A DNA stretch of 9,142 bases from the NCBI GenBank assembly GCA_003224665.1, contig QHZM01000003.1, positions 1-9,142 of the forward strand, written 5' to 3'. The DNA is from Acidobacteriota bacterium. GTDB taxonomy: Bacteria > Acidobacteriota > Terriglobia > UBA7540. A program made the position numbers and the translations under genes. Shown piece after piece: positions 1 to 7,105 of this stretch. Below the pieces are notes generated by a model. It saw nothing but the letters and a program-made list of their open reading frames with translations. It had not been told where the DNA came from and ran no database searches. Each line of letters begins with the position of its first letter. The first letter of the stretch is position 1.

Positions 1-1
1 C

Positions 2-691
2 ATCCCCCAGTCGGCCTTAACCGGTATCCGGCTCCTGATCTTCGATCTCGACGGCACGCTGGTGGACAGCAAGAAAGACCTGGCCCAGAGCGTCAACGCG
101 ATGCGCGAAAAAATGGGCTTGGGCCTGCTGCCCCAGGAAGTCGTCGCTTCTTACGTCGGCCAGGGCGTGACCGTCCTGATTCGCCGCGCCCTCGGCGAAA
201 AGGCGACGGAGGAAAACGTCGAGAAGGGGCTCGCATTCTTCCTCGAATACTACCGGCTCCACATGCTGGACAATACGACGATCTATCCCGGAGTCTCGGA
301 AGCGCTCGAAGCCCTCCGGGACAGGAAGCTCGCCGTCCTGACGAACAAGGCGGTCCACTTCAGTCGCGAGATGCTCGAGAGACTCGGGATCGCTCGCTAT
401 TTCTCATTCATCTACGGCGGAAACAGCTTTGAGCAGAAAAAACCGGCCCCGGTAGGCGTAAAAAAGTTGATGCGCGATATGGGGGCCACGAGCGACCAGA
501 CATTGATCGTCGGCGATTCAGACACGGACGTGCTCACGGGCCGCAACGCCGGCATCTGGACCTGCGGGGTCACTTACGGTTTCGGCGCGCACACCTTGGA
601 GAGCGCACCGCCCGATATCCTGCTCGGCGACCTCCGAGACCTGCCGGCGCTCCTTAACGGCAAGAAGGCCTTGTCCCGCGACAAGCGCTGA
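2..691 (+). CDS. HAD-superfamily hydrolase, phosphoglycolate phosphatase-like (5' end outside window)
   Basis: A haloacid-dehalogenase-fold phosphatase of the Gph-like group, predicted to remove phosphate from a small phosphorylated metabolite in the cytoplasm with Mg2+. The frame is open from base 2 and gives 229 residues. Motif I is FDLDGT, with the nucleophile and acid/base aspartates at residues 15 and 17 counted from base 2. Motif II is the Thr of LAVLTNK near 114, motif III a Lys just before PAP near 147, and motif IV GDSDTD at 171-176. The helical region between motifs I and II fits a C1 cap. A GTG at 62 could be called as a start, but that would remove motif I, so the gene must begin at or before the left edge; there is no usable in-frame start codon between 2 and 61. 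The exact substrate cannot be told: phosphoglycolate, a pyrophosphate or another phosphate ester are all possible. Confidence 0.87.
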   Translation: MPQSALTGIRLLIFDLDGTLVDSKKDLAQSVNAMREKMGLGLLPQEVVASYVGQGVTVLIRRALGEKATEENVEKGLAFFLEYYRLHMLDNTTIYPGVSEALEALRDRKLAVLTNKAVHFSREMLERLGIARYFSFIYGGNSFEQKKPAPVGVKKLMRDMGATSDQTLIVGDSDTDVLTGRNAGIWTCGVTYGFGAHTLESAPPDILLGDLRDLPALLNGKKALSRDKR

Positions 692-750
692 GTCCCGGCC
701 AAGTCAGGCCGCTCGAACCCTTCCGCCGCTTCCCGCATCGAACCTGTGAA

Positions 751-1770
751 ATGCTGAAGCAAATAAATCCGACCGGCGTCATGAGCGAGACACTGAGGAG
801 GGCCCTGCCTCGAGGCCCGGGCTTCTTCGGACTGCTCGGTGCCCAATGCTTTTTGCTCACCTCCACCTATTTTCCCCAACAGCAAAGCCCCGCTACGCCC
901 GAGCCTGAAAGCGCAGAGGCGACGGTCCTGCCCGGCGATTGGGGTCCGGAACTCCTGGACGGCATTCTGAGTTCGCCGAACGGCGAGGCCGCCGACTCGC
1001 TCCGGCGCGCAGCCTTTGCGGCGGGTCCGGCCATCGTGCCTCAACTCGAAGCTGCGTTAAAGGATGACCGGACGGCGGAGTTCGCCGCGCAATGCCTCGC
1101 CTTCATCGGGGGAGAAAAGGCGACGCAAATTCTGGGGAATTTAGTGCGCGACCCGCGCGATCTCAACCTGCGACGGTTTTACTACGCTGCGCTCGGCGAG
1201 TCGAATTCACCCGAGGCCACCGATACTCTGCTGAAGGTGATTAACAGCGCCGACCAGGAGCAAGACCGGACTGTCCCCCAGGCCGCCATTCTCGCTCTGA
1301 CGGTCCGGTCAGACCTGAAACTTGTTCCCCGGCTTCGGAAAGCGGAGGCAAGAATCAAAGACCCGGTGATTCGCGACGACCTGGATAACGCCATCGCAGT
1401 GATCGAAACACGGGCCCAGCTCCTGGCGTCCGCGGCGAATAAGTCCACCGGGAGCTCCATCGAACGGGCCGTTCGCACTTATTTTCTTCCCGCTCTGGAG
1501 CTCCCCCCGCCGCCGCCCACTTCGACGGAGCCGGCCGGACGTCCCGCCCCGGCCAGGCTCGCCGTCCACATCGAGACTAAGAACCTCACTTTTTCGCCCG
1601 ATCAGAACCGCGCGCTCGCCCGGGTGAATTTTGAGGATGGCTCGGCCGAGGCCCAATACGACATCGTGCTGCAAAAGCGCTCTGAGAGCTGGACCGTGGT
1701 GAGCGTTTGGCTCGGCCCCGTGACCGAAAAGCCGGCTGCCGCCGGAAAGCAAGATGTGAAAAAACCGTGA
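751..1770 (+). CDS. Putative exported HEAT-repeat protein of unknown function
   Basis: I do not recognise a named family; the 339-residue protein is described from its sequence. A hydrophobic stretch near residues 23-40 follows two arginines and looks like a signal peptide or N-terminal anchor. The cysteine at 33 does not sit in a lipobox. Residues about 78-225 are alternating amphipathic helices with the spacing of HEAT-like repeats, suggesting a protein-binding scaffold. A proline-rich linker (about 248-268, with five prolines in a row) leads to a small beta-rich C-terminal region (about 268-322, ending in a WTVVSVW-like strand) that resembles NTF2-like domains by eye only. The start is uncertain: neither ATG 751 nor in-frame ATG 781 has a clear Shine-Dalgarno, and 781 would still keep the hydrophobic stretch. 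It lies 59 bases after the phosphatase gene and may be co-transcribed with it. Confidence 0.72.
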   Translation: MLKQINPTGVMSETLRRALPRGPGFFGLLGAQCFLLTSTYFPQQQSPATPEPESAEATVLPGDWGPELLDGILSSPNGEAADSLRRAAFAAGPAIVPQLEAALKDDRTAEFAAQCLAFIGGEKATQILGNLVRDPRDLNLRRFYYAALGESNSPEATDTLLKVINSADQEQDRTVPQAAILALTVRSDLKLVPRLRKAEARIKDPVIRDDLDNAIAVIETRAQLLASAANKSTGSSIERAVRTYFLPALELPPPPPTSTEPAGRPAPARLAVHIETKNLTFSPDQNRALARVNFEDGSAEAQYDIVLQKRSESWTVVSVWLGPVTEKPAAAGKQDVKKP

Positions 1771-2010
1771 CGGAGCGTTGAAGTCAATGACAGCCGCGGG
1801 TTATGGTCTCTTGCCATCGGCGTCTTTCGTCAATCCAGCCGCCAATTCGCCCTGAATTTTGAAGCTGCGTCCTCGAGATTCAGAGAAGACTCTTCCCGGC
1901 TTTAATCTCGAACAGGCCCGACAAATTCCGCCTGCGAAAGTCAGGAATGCGTCGCGACTTGCCTGGGCCGTGGCTTTGTCCTAGGATTAGCGGCGCTTCG
2001 TCCATTTGCG

Positions 2011-2033
2011 GTCGAATTTCGACAGTCGAATTC
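2011..2033. promoter_or_regulatory. Palindrome plus direct repeat, possible operator
   Basis: Bases 2011-2023 read GTCGAATTTCGAC, a perfect inverted repeat with 6-base arms around a single T. The left half, GTCGAATT, recurs at 2025-2032, exactly 14 bases on. The element lies about 75 bases before the ATG of the dehydratase gene. This spacing is what a dimeric repressor or activator site would show, but no regulator is encoded in the window and the motif does not match an operator I know. Confidence 0.35.
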
Positions 2034-2092
2034 AAATCGGTCTTCCGAACGCACTCGGCCGGGGAGGGGTGGGAAAAATTCCGAGGCCCCCC

Positions 2093-2100
2093 AAGGAGGT
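2093..2100 (+). promoter_or_regulatory. Strong ribosome binding site for the dehydratase gene
   Basis: AAGGAGGT, a full-length match to the anti-Shine-Dalgarno, sits 6 bases before ATG 2107 and fixes that start. It is the strongest ribosome site in the window. Confidence 0.85.
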
Positions 2101-2106
2101 TAGAAA

Positions 2107-3402
2107 ATGCGGGAAAAGCTGAAGAGCAGGAGAAAATTTCTGGGCGCGGGAGCTGCGACCGTCGGTGGGGCCTTCGCCATCGCGGGCGACACCGGAACGC
2201 GCGGCGCGGAGCAGGCACCGAAAGAGAAAAGCGGAATCAAGATCACGGACCTTAAGACAGCCACTCTGCGCGCCAACTTCGATTGGCACCTCATCCGCGT
2301 TTACACAAACGCCGGGGTCACCGGCCTCGGCGAGGCCTACTGGGGCGCCGGCGTCGAAGACCTGATCCGCAGGATGAAACAGTTGCTCGTGGGCGAAGAC
2401 CCGCTGAGCGTTGACCGGCTGACCACGAAGATGGTCCGAAGCATGTCGGGCGCCGGATCGCAGTCGGGCGCAACGGTGACGGCCATCAGCGGAATCGAAA
2501 TCGCCTTGTGGGACCTCGCGGGAAAGATTCTGGGAGTCCCGGTTTATCAACTCCTGGGCGGCAAGTACCGCGACGCGGTGCGAGTTTATTGCGACTCCGG
2601 CGAAGGCAAGACGGACGACATCGGCTCGTGGCGCGAGCGGGCCCAGTTTGTGAAGTCGAAAAATTTCAACTGGTACAAATTCGACTGCGACGGCATTCCC
2701 AAGGACCGCGCCCGCGCCTCGCAGCCCTACACGCGGCGCGCGGACGGATGGAACCGCCTGCTCGGCGAAGATGACATTCGCATGATCGTCGAGCGCGTGA
2801 CCGCAGCCCGGGAGGTCCTGGGCGACGGCCCGAGCGCTCCCGAGATGAGCATCGATTGCCACTGGTCTTTTGACGCGCGGGACGCCGTCCGCCTTGCCGA
2901 AGCCCTCGCGCCTTTGAAGCTGATCTGGCTGGAAGACCCGGTGCCGCCGAAGAATTGGGCGGCGATGAAGTTCGTGGCGGACCATTCGCCCGTGGCCATC
3001 GCCACCGGCGAAAACCTCTACACGAAATACGAGTTCCGCGAGCTCACGCAAGAGCATGCGTGCGATATCCTCCACATCGACGTGCCCAAGGTGGGCGGAC
3101 TCAGGGAATCGCAGCGCATCGCGGACATGGCAGACCTCGAATTCATCCCAACAGCCATCCACAACGTGGCAAGCCCCGTCGGCACGCTGGCCTGCGCGCA
3201 CGTCGCGGCCACGATTCCCGACTTCCTGGCTCTTGAATGGCACTCGGTTGACGTCCCGTGGTGGGCCGAGACGGTGCATTACGACGGGCCCGTTATGGAA
3301 AACGGGTTCATCAAGGTCGCCAACCGACCCGGCCTGGGCGTGGAACTGAACGACGAGGTTTGCCGAAAATACCTGGAAAAAGGGAGCACGTATTTCGAGT
3401 GA
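2107..3402 (+). CDS. Tat-exported enolase-superfamily protein (mandelate racemase/muconate lactonizing family), sugar-acid dehydratase-like
   Basis: A 431-residue enolase-superfamily enzyme. Members abstract the proton alpha to a carboxylate using Mg2+; the closest pattern here is acid-sugar dehydratases such as galactonate or mannonate dehydratase, which yield 2-keto-3-deoxy acids. A twin-arginine signal starts the protein: SRRKFL at 7-12, a hydrophobic segment, and a possible AIA cleavage site near 26, so it should fold in the cytoplasm and be exported. The N-terminal capping domain covers about 44-160 and the barrel follows. Metal ligands read as Asp250 (in IDCHW), Glu276 (WLEDP) and Glu302 (TGEN). 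His252, two residues after the first ligand, is the feature typical of galactonate/mannonate-type dehydratases. A barrel His-Asp pair is present as His352 and Asp325, and Glu377 follows in LEWH. All key residues look intact. The start is fixed by an excellent Shine-Dalgarno. The substrate is unknown. Confidence 0.9.
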   Translation: MREKLKSRRKFLGAGAATVGGAFAIAGDTGTRGAEQAPKEKSGIKITDLKTATLRANFDWHLIRVYTNAGVTGLGEAYWGAGVEDLIRRMKQLLVGEDPLSVDRLTTKMVRSMSGAGSQSGATVTAISGIEIALWDLAGKILGVPVYQLLGGKYRDAVRVYCDSGEGKTDDIGSWRERAQFVKSKNFNWYKFDCDGIPKDRARASQPYTRRADGWNRLLGEDDIRMIVERVTAAREVLGDGPSAPEMSIDCHWSFDARDAVRLAEALAPLKLIWLEDPVPPKNWAAMKFVADHSPVAIATGENLYTKYEFRELTQEHACDILHIDVPKVGGLRESQRIADMADLEFIPTAIHNVASPVGTLACAHVAATIPDFLALEWHSVDVPWWAETVHYDGPVMENGFIKVANRPGLGVELNDEVCRKYLEKGSTYFE

Positions 3403-3556
3403 GGGCTTGCCTCGCCGGCCGGGAAGATGTGCTGTAGCATGGTGAAATAAAGCCACTTAATGGCAGGGGCAAAGCACCGCGTTCTTCACACGGGAGCTCC
3501 GGCACGGGCCAGGACGAATTTCAAGCCGGCCAGAAAGACGACCGCCGTCCCGGAAA

Positions 3557-3570
3557 GCTAGGTGTCTAGC
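3557..3570 (+). promoter_or_regulatory. Small inverted repeat in the leader of the RraA-like gene
   Basis: GCTAG, a four-base GTGT centre, then CTAGC, about 60 bases before ATG 3629 in a 226-base spacer that otherwise shows nothing recognisable. It could be a leader hairpin or a short operator. No T-tract follows, so it does not read as a terminator of the upstream gene. Confidence 0.25.
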
Positions 3571-3616
3571 CCAGCTGAAAGACCAGCCGGCGGACCGGTA
3601 GAAGTAGTTCGCGCTG

Positions 3617-3623
3617 AAGGAGG
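3617..3623 (+). promoter_or_regulatory. Strong ribosome binding site for the RraA-like gene
   Basis: AAGGAGG lies 5 bases before ATG 3629. It fixes the start and therefore supports the N-terminal signal peptide as a real part of the protein. Confidence 0.8.
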
Positions 3624-3628
3624 ATGCT

Positions 3629-4477
3629 ATGGATAACGGGTCCAAGGTCCGATCTCTTGCAATGGCAGCGATCCTATTTTTATCGCCGCATTATGCGGCG
3701 GGGCAGGCCGGCAGGCACCCGGTCGTCGAGAGCTTGACGGGCGAGCGCCCTGCGGTGAGCGATTCGCTGCTCGAAAAGCTGAAAGGCGTGCACATTGAGA
3801 ACGCGTGGAGTGTCCTCATGAGCCACGGCTACAAGCACCAGTTCGTGGGCGGCTTTGTAGTCTCGCAGCCCGATGTGACGCTCGTGGGACGAGCGGTGAC
3901 GCTGCGCTACCTGCCCGTCAGGCCAGACCTCGAAAAGGCCCTGCGCTCGATTGCCCAGAAGACCGACCACAGTCCCGTGTTCAACGTGCGGGCGGCCGAA
4001 GAAACGAAGCCCGGAGAGGTGATCGTGGTGGAAGAAGGCGGCATGGTGAAGGACGCGACCTTCATGGGCGACGTGACGGCCACGGGCATCCGCGCGCGTG
4101 GCGCCACGGGCGTCATCATCGACGGAGGCGTCCGCGACTACGATGTGATCCGGAAGTGGACGGACCTCCCCATCTACGTCCGGGGAGTGGACGCGACGGC
4201 CCAGGCCGCACAGATTGGCGTCGACTGGAACGTGCCCATCCGGCTGGGCGACGTCACCGTTTTGCCTGGCGATGTGATCCTCGGGACCGCCGAAGGAGTG
4301 GTGATAATCCCGCCGCAGTTGGTAGAGGAAGTGATCAAACAGAACGAGACCACTGAAACGCGGGAGGACTTCGAGCGGCTGCAAATGAAGCAAGGCAAGT
4401 ACCGCGCCCGTGACGTTTACCCCATGAACCAGGAACTGGAAAAGCTTTTCGAGGAATGGCTCAAGCAACGAAAATAG
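3629..4477 (+). CDS. Putatively exported RraA / HMG-aldolase superfamily protein
   Basis: A 282-residue member of the fold shared by RraA (a regulator of RNase E) and class II HMG/CHA aldolases, which cleave 4-hydroxy-4-methyl-2-oxoglutarate-type acids and decarboxylate oxaloacetate. Family signatures are GDVTATG at 147-153, then GVIIDGGVRD at 161-170 (Arg169-Asp170 in the substrate/metal site), and EGVVIIPP at 222-229. Residues 6-27 (Lys6, Arg8, a hydrophobic core, then small residues at AAGQA) look like a Sec signal peptide, so an RNase E role is unlikely and an extracytoplasmic aldolase or decarboxylase is more plausible. Compared with plain RraA (about 160 residues), it is extended at both ends; the C-terminal 40-50 residues are helical and charged. 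The gene starts 226 bases after the dehydratase gene on the same strand, with its own strong ribosome site. Databases often label such proteins dimethylmenaquinone methyltransferase, which is a legacy error for this fold. Confidence 0.87.
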   Translation: MDNGSKVRSLAMAAILFLSPHYAAGQAGRHPVVESLTGERPAVSDSLLEKLKGVHIENAWSVLMSHGYKHQFVGGFVVSQPDVTLVGRAVTLRYLPVRPDLEKALRSIAQKTDHSPVFNVRAAEETKPGEVIVVEEGGMVKDATFMGDVTATGIRARGATGVIIDGGVRDYDVIRKWTDLPIYVRGVDATAQAAQIGVDWNVPIRLGDVTVLPGDVILGTAEGVVIIPPQLVEEVIKQNETTETREDFERLQMKQGKYRARDVYPMNQELEKLFEEWLKQRK

Positions 4478-4550
4478 ACGTGAGGGCCGCGAGGTCGGAG
4501 CCATCGCTCGGCGACGGTGCCTGGCTTCTTGATGGCCTCCTCTCAAGGTC

Positions 4551-6467
4551 ATGAAATACGTCGTCGTAGGAACGGCGGGGCACATCGACCACGGCAAGTC
4601 CGCGCTGGTCCGCGCGTTGACCGGCACCGATCCCGACCGCCTGGAAGAGGAAAAGCGACGCGGCATCACCATCGACCTGGGATTCGCTCACCTCGACCTC
4701 GCGGAAGGCGTGAAGGTGGGCTTCATTGACGTCCCGGGCCACGAGCGGTTCGTCAAGAACATGCTGGCCGGGGTGGGCGGAATTGATTTGGTCCTCCTCG
4801 TCATCGCGGCGGATGAGTCCGTCAAGCCGCAGACCCGGGAGCACTTTGATATTTGCAGGCTGCTCGGGATCGAAAAGGGCGTGGTGGTCCTGACGAAGTC
4901 CGACCTGGTCGAGCGGGAAATTCTTGACCTGGTGAGGCTCGAGGTCCAGGACTTCGTGAAGGGCTCGTTTTTGGAAGGCGCGCCGATCGTGGCGGTGAGT
5001 TCAAAAACGGGCGAAGGCCTGGAGACACTCAAGGCCGAGCTCGGACGGCTGGCGCGCGAACTCGCCGCGCGGTCCGAGGAATCACACTTCCGCCTGCCCA
5101 TTGACCGCGTGTTTGTGATGAAAGGGTTTGGAGTGGTGGTGACGGGGACTATGATCGCGGGGAAAATCGAGAAGGAGGCGGAAGTGGAGATTTTCCCCTT
5201 GGGCCGCCGGGTGCGCGTCCGCGGGATCGAGGTGCACAACGCGCCGGCGGAGGTCGCCGTCGCGGGTCAACGCACCGCGCTAAACCTGGTAGGGGTCGAG
5301 GCCCGCGAACTCGCGCGAGGCATGGTCCTCGCGCCCCCGGATCTCTTTCAAGCTGCTCCCCGCCTCGATTGCGCGCTGACGCTTCTCCCTTCCGCGCGTC
5401 CCTTGAAGAACCGTGCCAGAGTCCACTTCCACTGCGGGGCGGCGGAAACTCTGGCGGAAGTCGTCCTGCTCGAATTGAAGGAGCTCAAGCCCGGGCAGCG
5501 CGCTTATGCCCAGCTCCGGCTGGCCGACCCGGGCCTTTATCTCCCCGGCGACCGCTTCATCATCCGGCAGTTTTCTCCGGTCACGACGATTGGAGGCGGG
5601 GTCGTGCTCGACAACGAGCCTTCTCGACATCGGACGTGGGACGCCAGCGTGGGCGCCGCTCTTCGGATCATGGAACAGGGAGACCGCGAGGCCCGAGTCG
5701 AGTTGCTGGCGCAACAGGCCGGAGAACTTTCTCTCGCCGAACTCGTTCGACGAACCGGCTGGCTGACTTCGGAGGCCGTGAGGACGGCTAAGGCTTTGGA
5801 GGAGCGAAAACAGATCATGGTCCTCGGCCAGCCGCCGAGCTTGTTTGTCCACTCGAAACACTTTCAGGCGCTTTCGGAAAGCGTGCTCCATGCGCTCGAA
5901 CAATTCCATTCGGCGAATCCCCTGGACGCTGGAATGACCAAGGAAGAACTCCGCGGGCGCATCACCCCACGCAGCTCGGAACAGCCGGGAATGCCGTCGG
6001 TCGCCCTCTCGAACGCCGTCCTCCAATCGCTCGCTGCCCTGGACCGAATCGAAACCAAGGGGGAGACCGTCCGGCTGATCGGACGGCAAGTCCAACTGGG
6101 GGTTGAGGAACTCAGAGCCAAAGAACAAATTTCGCGCGCTTTTGAGGCGGCTGAGCTCGCCGTTCCGAGCGCGCGCGACATTCTGACCAAGCTTCAGATC
6201 GACCGCCCGCGCGCCGAAAAAATCCTGCAAATCCTCCTGAAGGAAAAAGCCCTGCTGAAAGTGACGGAAGACCTGATCTTTCACCGCAGCGCGCTCGAAA
6301 AACTTCGCGCGCTGCTCGCCCGGCACAAGGGAAAAGAGGGGCGGATCAGCGTCTCCAAGTTCAAGGAGATGACCGGCCTGAGCCGGAAGTACGCCATCCC
6401 CTTGCTCGAGTACCTCGACCGCGAGCGCGTTACCCGGAGGGAAGGAGAGGACCGGATTATCCTGTAG
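4551..6467 (+). CDS. selB: Selenocysteine-specific translation elongation factor SelB
   Basis: SelB is a cytoplasmic GTPase that delivers Sec-tRNA(Sec) to UGA codons marked by a SECIS hairpin in the mRNA. The 638-residue length is normal for the family. The G domain is complete: P-loop GHIDHGKS (10-17), switch I RGITIDLGF (37-45; Thr40), DVPGH (60-64), TKSD (115-118) and SSK (150-152). ITIDLGF and NMLAGVGGID are SelB signatures that separate it from EF-Tu. Beta-barrel domains II and III follow (about 181-350), ending in LPGDRFIIRQFSP and TIGGG. Residues about 360-638 form the helical winged-helix tail that binds SECIS RNA. It starts 73 bases after the RraA-like gene, with only a weak AAGG close to the ATG, so translation may be modest. 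selA, selC and selD are not in this window, and no selenoprotein is recognisable in it. Confidence 0.97.
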   Translation: MKYVVVGTAGHIDHGKSALVRALTGTDPDRLEEEKRRGITIDLGFAHLDLAEGVKVGFIDVPGHERFVKNMLAGVGGIDLVLLVIAADESVKPQTREHFDICRLLGIEKGVVVLTKSDLVEREILDLVRLEVQDFVKGSFLEGAPIVAVSSKTGEGLETLKAELGRLARELAARSEESHFRLPIDRVFVMKGFGVVVTGTMIAGKIEKEAEVEIFPLGRRVRVRGIEVHNAPAEVAVAGQRTALNLVGVEARELARGMVLAPPDLFQAAPRLDCALTLLPSARPLKNRARVHFHCGAAETLAEVVLLELKELKPGQRAYAQLRLADPGLYLPGDRFIIRQFSPVTTIGGGVVLDNEPSRHRTWDASVGAALRIMEQGDREARVELLAQQAGELSLAELVRRTGWLTSEAVRTAKALEERKQIMVLGQPPSLFVHSKHFQALSESVLHALEQFHSANPLDAGMTKEELRGRITPRSSEQPGMPSVALSNAVLQSLAALDRIETKGETVRLIGRQVQLGVEELRAKEQISRAFEAAELAVPSARDILTKLQIDRPRAEKILQILLKEKALLKVTEDLIFHRSALEKLRALLARHKGKEGRISVSKFKEMTGLSRKYAIPLLEYLDRERVTRREGEDRIIL

Positions 6468-6525
6468 CTCTGCGGAATTTCCCGATCAGCGAGGACGCGC
6501 GCCGGGCCCGCGGTTCTTGCCCGCC

Positions 6526-7095
6526 TCATCCTTTCAAGTAAGGCTTCAGGACTTCGTAGACGAGCGGCACCGGCAACCCCACCACATTGAAATAGCAACC
6601 GGAAATCCGCGTCACGAACCTGGACGCCAGCCCCTGGATGCCGTAAGCGCCCGCTTTGTCGAAAGGTTCACGGCTGCGGACGTAGGCGCGAATTTCCTCC
6701 ACGTCGAGTTGGCGAAATGTGACGAAAGTGGTCTCGTAGTCGAGCGCCTCAACGAGGGCCGGCGCCTGGACCAGGCAGACTCCGGTGATGACGCGGTGGG
6801 CGCGCCCGGAAAGTAGCCGGAGCATTCGCGCGGCATCGTCCGGGCTGACGGGCTTCCCCAGAATCTGGCCATCGCAATCGACGACCGTGTCCGCCCCAAG
6901 GACCAAGGTGCCCGGACCGCGAGAGGCGGCGACGTCGAGCGCCTTTTCGCGTGCGGCCCGGCGAGCGTAGTCTTCCGGAATCTCGCCCGGGCGACGGACT
7001 TCCTGGACTTTGCTCGGGCACACCTCGAATTCAAAACCGGCGTTTTTGAGCAACTCCCTTCGTCGCGTCGAAGATGAGGCCAGGACCAATTGCAT
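6526..7095 (-). CDS. maf: Maf family nucleoside triphosphate pyrophosphatase (YhdE-type)
   Basis: Maf proteins hydrolyse non-canonical or pyrimidine nucleoside triphosphates to monophosphates plus pyrophosphate. They act in the cytoplasm as housecleaning enzymes and were first named for septum inhibition. The 189 residues match the family length. Visible motifs are the N-terminal LASSSTRRREL (5-15), GADT with the catalytic Asp69, the Lys of GKP at 81, and DKAGAYGIQG (146-155), the form typical of the YhdE dTTP/UTP branch rather than the YceF branch. The C-terminus, VVGLPV (171-176) then a helix, is also typical. The gene converges on selB with 58 bases between the stops and diverges from the DUF721 gene. 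No Shine-Dalgarno precedes the ATG, and a TATAAT box lies only 10 bases upstream, so the message may be nearly leaderless. Confidence 0.95.
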   Translation of the reverse strand: MQLVLASSSTRRRELLKNAGFEFEVCPSKVQEVRRPGEIPEDYARRAAREKALDVAASRGPGTLVLGADTVVDCDGQILGKPVSPDDAARMLRLLSGRAHRVITGVCLVQAPALVEALDYETTFVTFRQLDVEEIRAYVRSREPFDKAGAYGIQGLASRFVTRISGCYFNVVGLPVPLVYEVLKPYLKG

Positions 7096-7105
7096 GGGCC
7101 GTGCG

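Larger units (their letters stand above)
1771..2106. other. Non-coding leader/regulatory stretch before the dehydratase gene
   Basis: This 336-base spacer has no convincing gene on either strand; the short open frames here overlap the neighbouring gene or lack a ribosome site. It contains an operator-like palindrome with an adjacent direct repeat (2011-2033), a G-rich tract followed by a C run (2057-2092), and a strong Shine-Dalgarno at its right end. No clear terminator follows the HEAT-repeat gene, and no good -35/-10 pair could be chosen with confidence. The length and contents fit an independently controlled promoter region for the downstream gene. Confidence 0.5.

Noticed and set aside
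62..691. HAD phosphatase gene starting at GTG 62
   Set aside because: The same frame is open back to base 2 and contains the catalytic FDLDGT motif just before the GTG, so the start lies further upstream.
689..711. UGA stop of the HAD gene followed closely by a small hairpin (CGGCC/GGCCG, 696-711), considered as a selenocysteine codon with SECIS because selB is nearby, or as a terminator
   Set aside because: The protein is already complete for its family at this stop. The read-through frame ends after about 20 codons in a sequence without character. The stem has only 5 pairs and no T-tract follows.
2032..3456. 474-codon open frame on the minus strand across the dehydratase gene
   Set aside because: It mirrors the codon structure of a GC-rich gene, shows no recognisable domain and has no ribosome site. 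The plus strand encodes a clear enzyme with a strong Shine-Dalgarno.
3403..3628. Search for tRNA-Sec (selC) or another tRNA in the spacers near selB
   Set aside because: No T-arm GTTCRA-type motif with pairing arms and no TCA anticodon stem could be assembled here or in the other spacers.
5280..6326. 348-codon minus-strand open frame inside selB, and the similar 330-codon one at 3680-4672
   Set aside because: Both are shadows of well-identified plus-strand genes, with low-complexity composition rich in Arg, His and Gly and no family motifs.
6468..6525. Bidirectional terminator between selB and maf
   Set aside because: The only symmetry is a short CGGGCCCG palindrome without a loop, and there is no T-tract on either strand.
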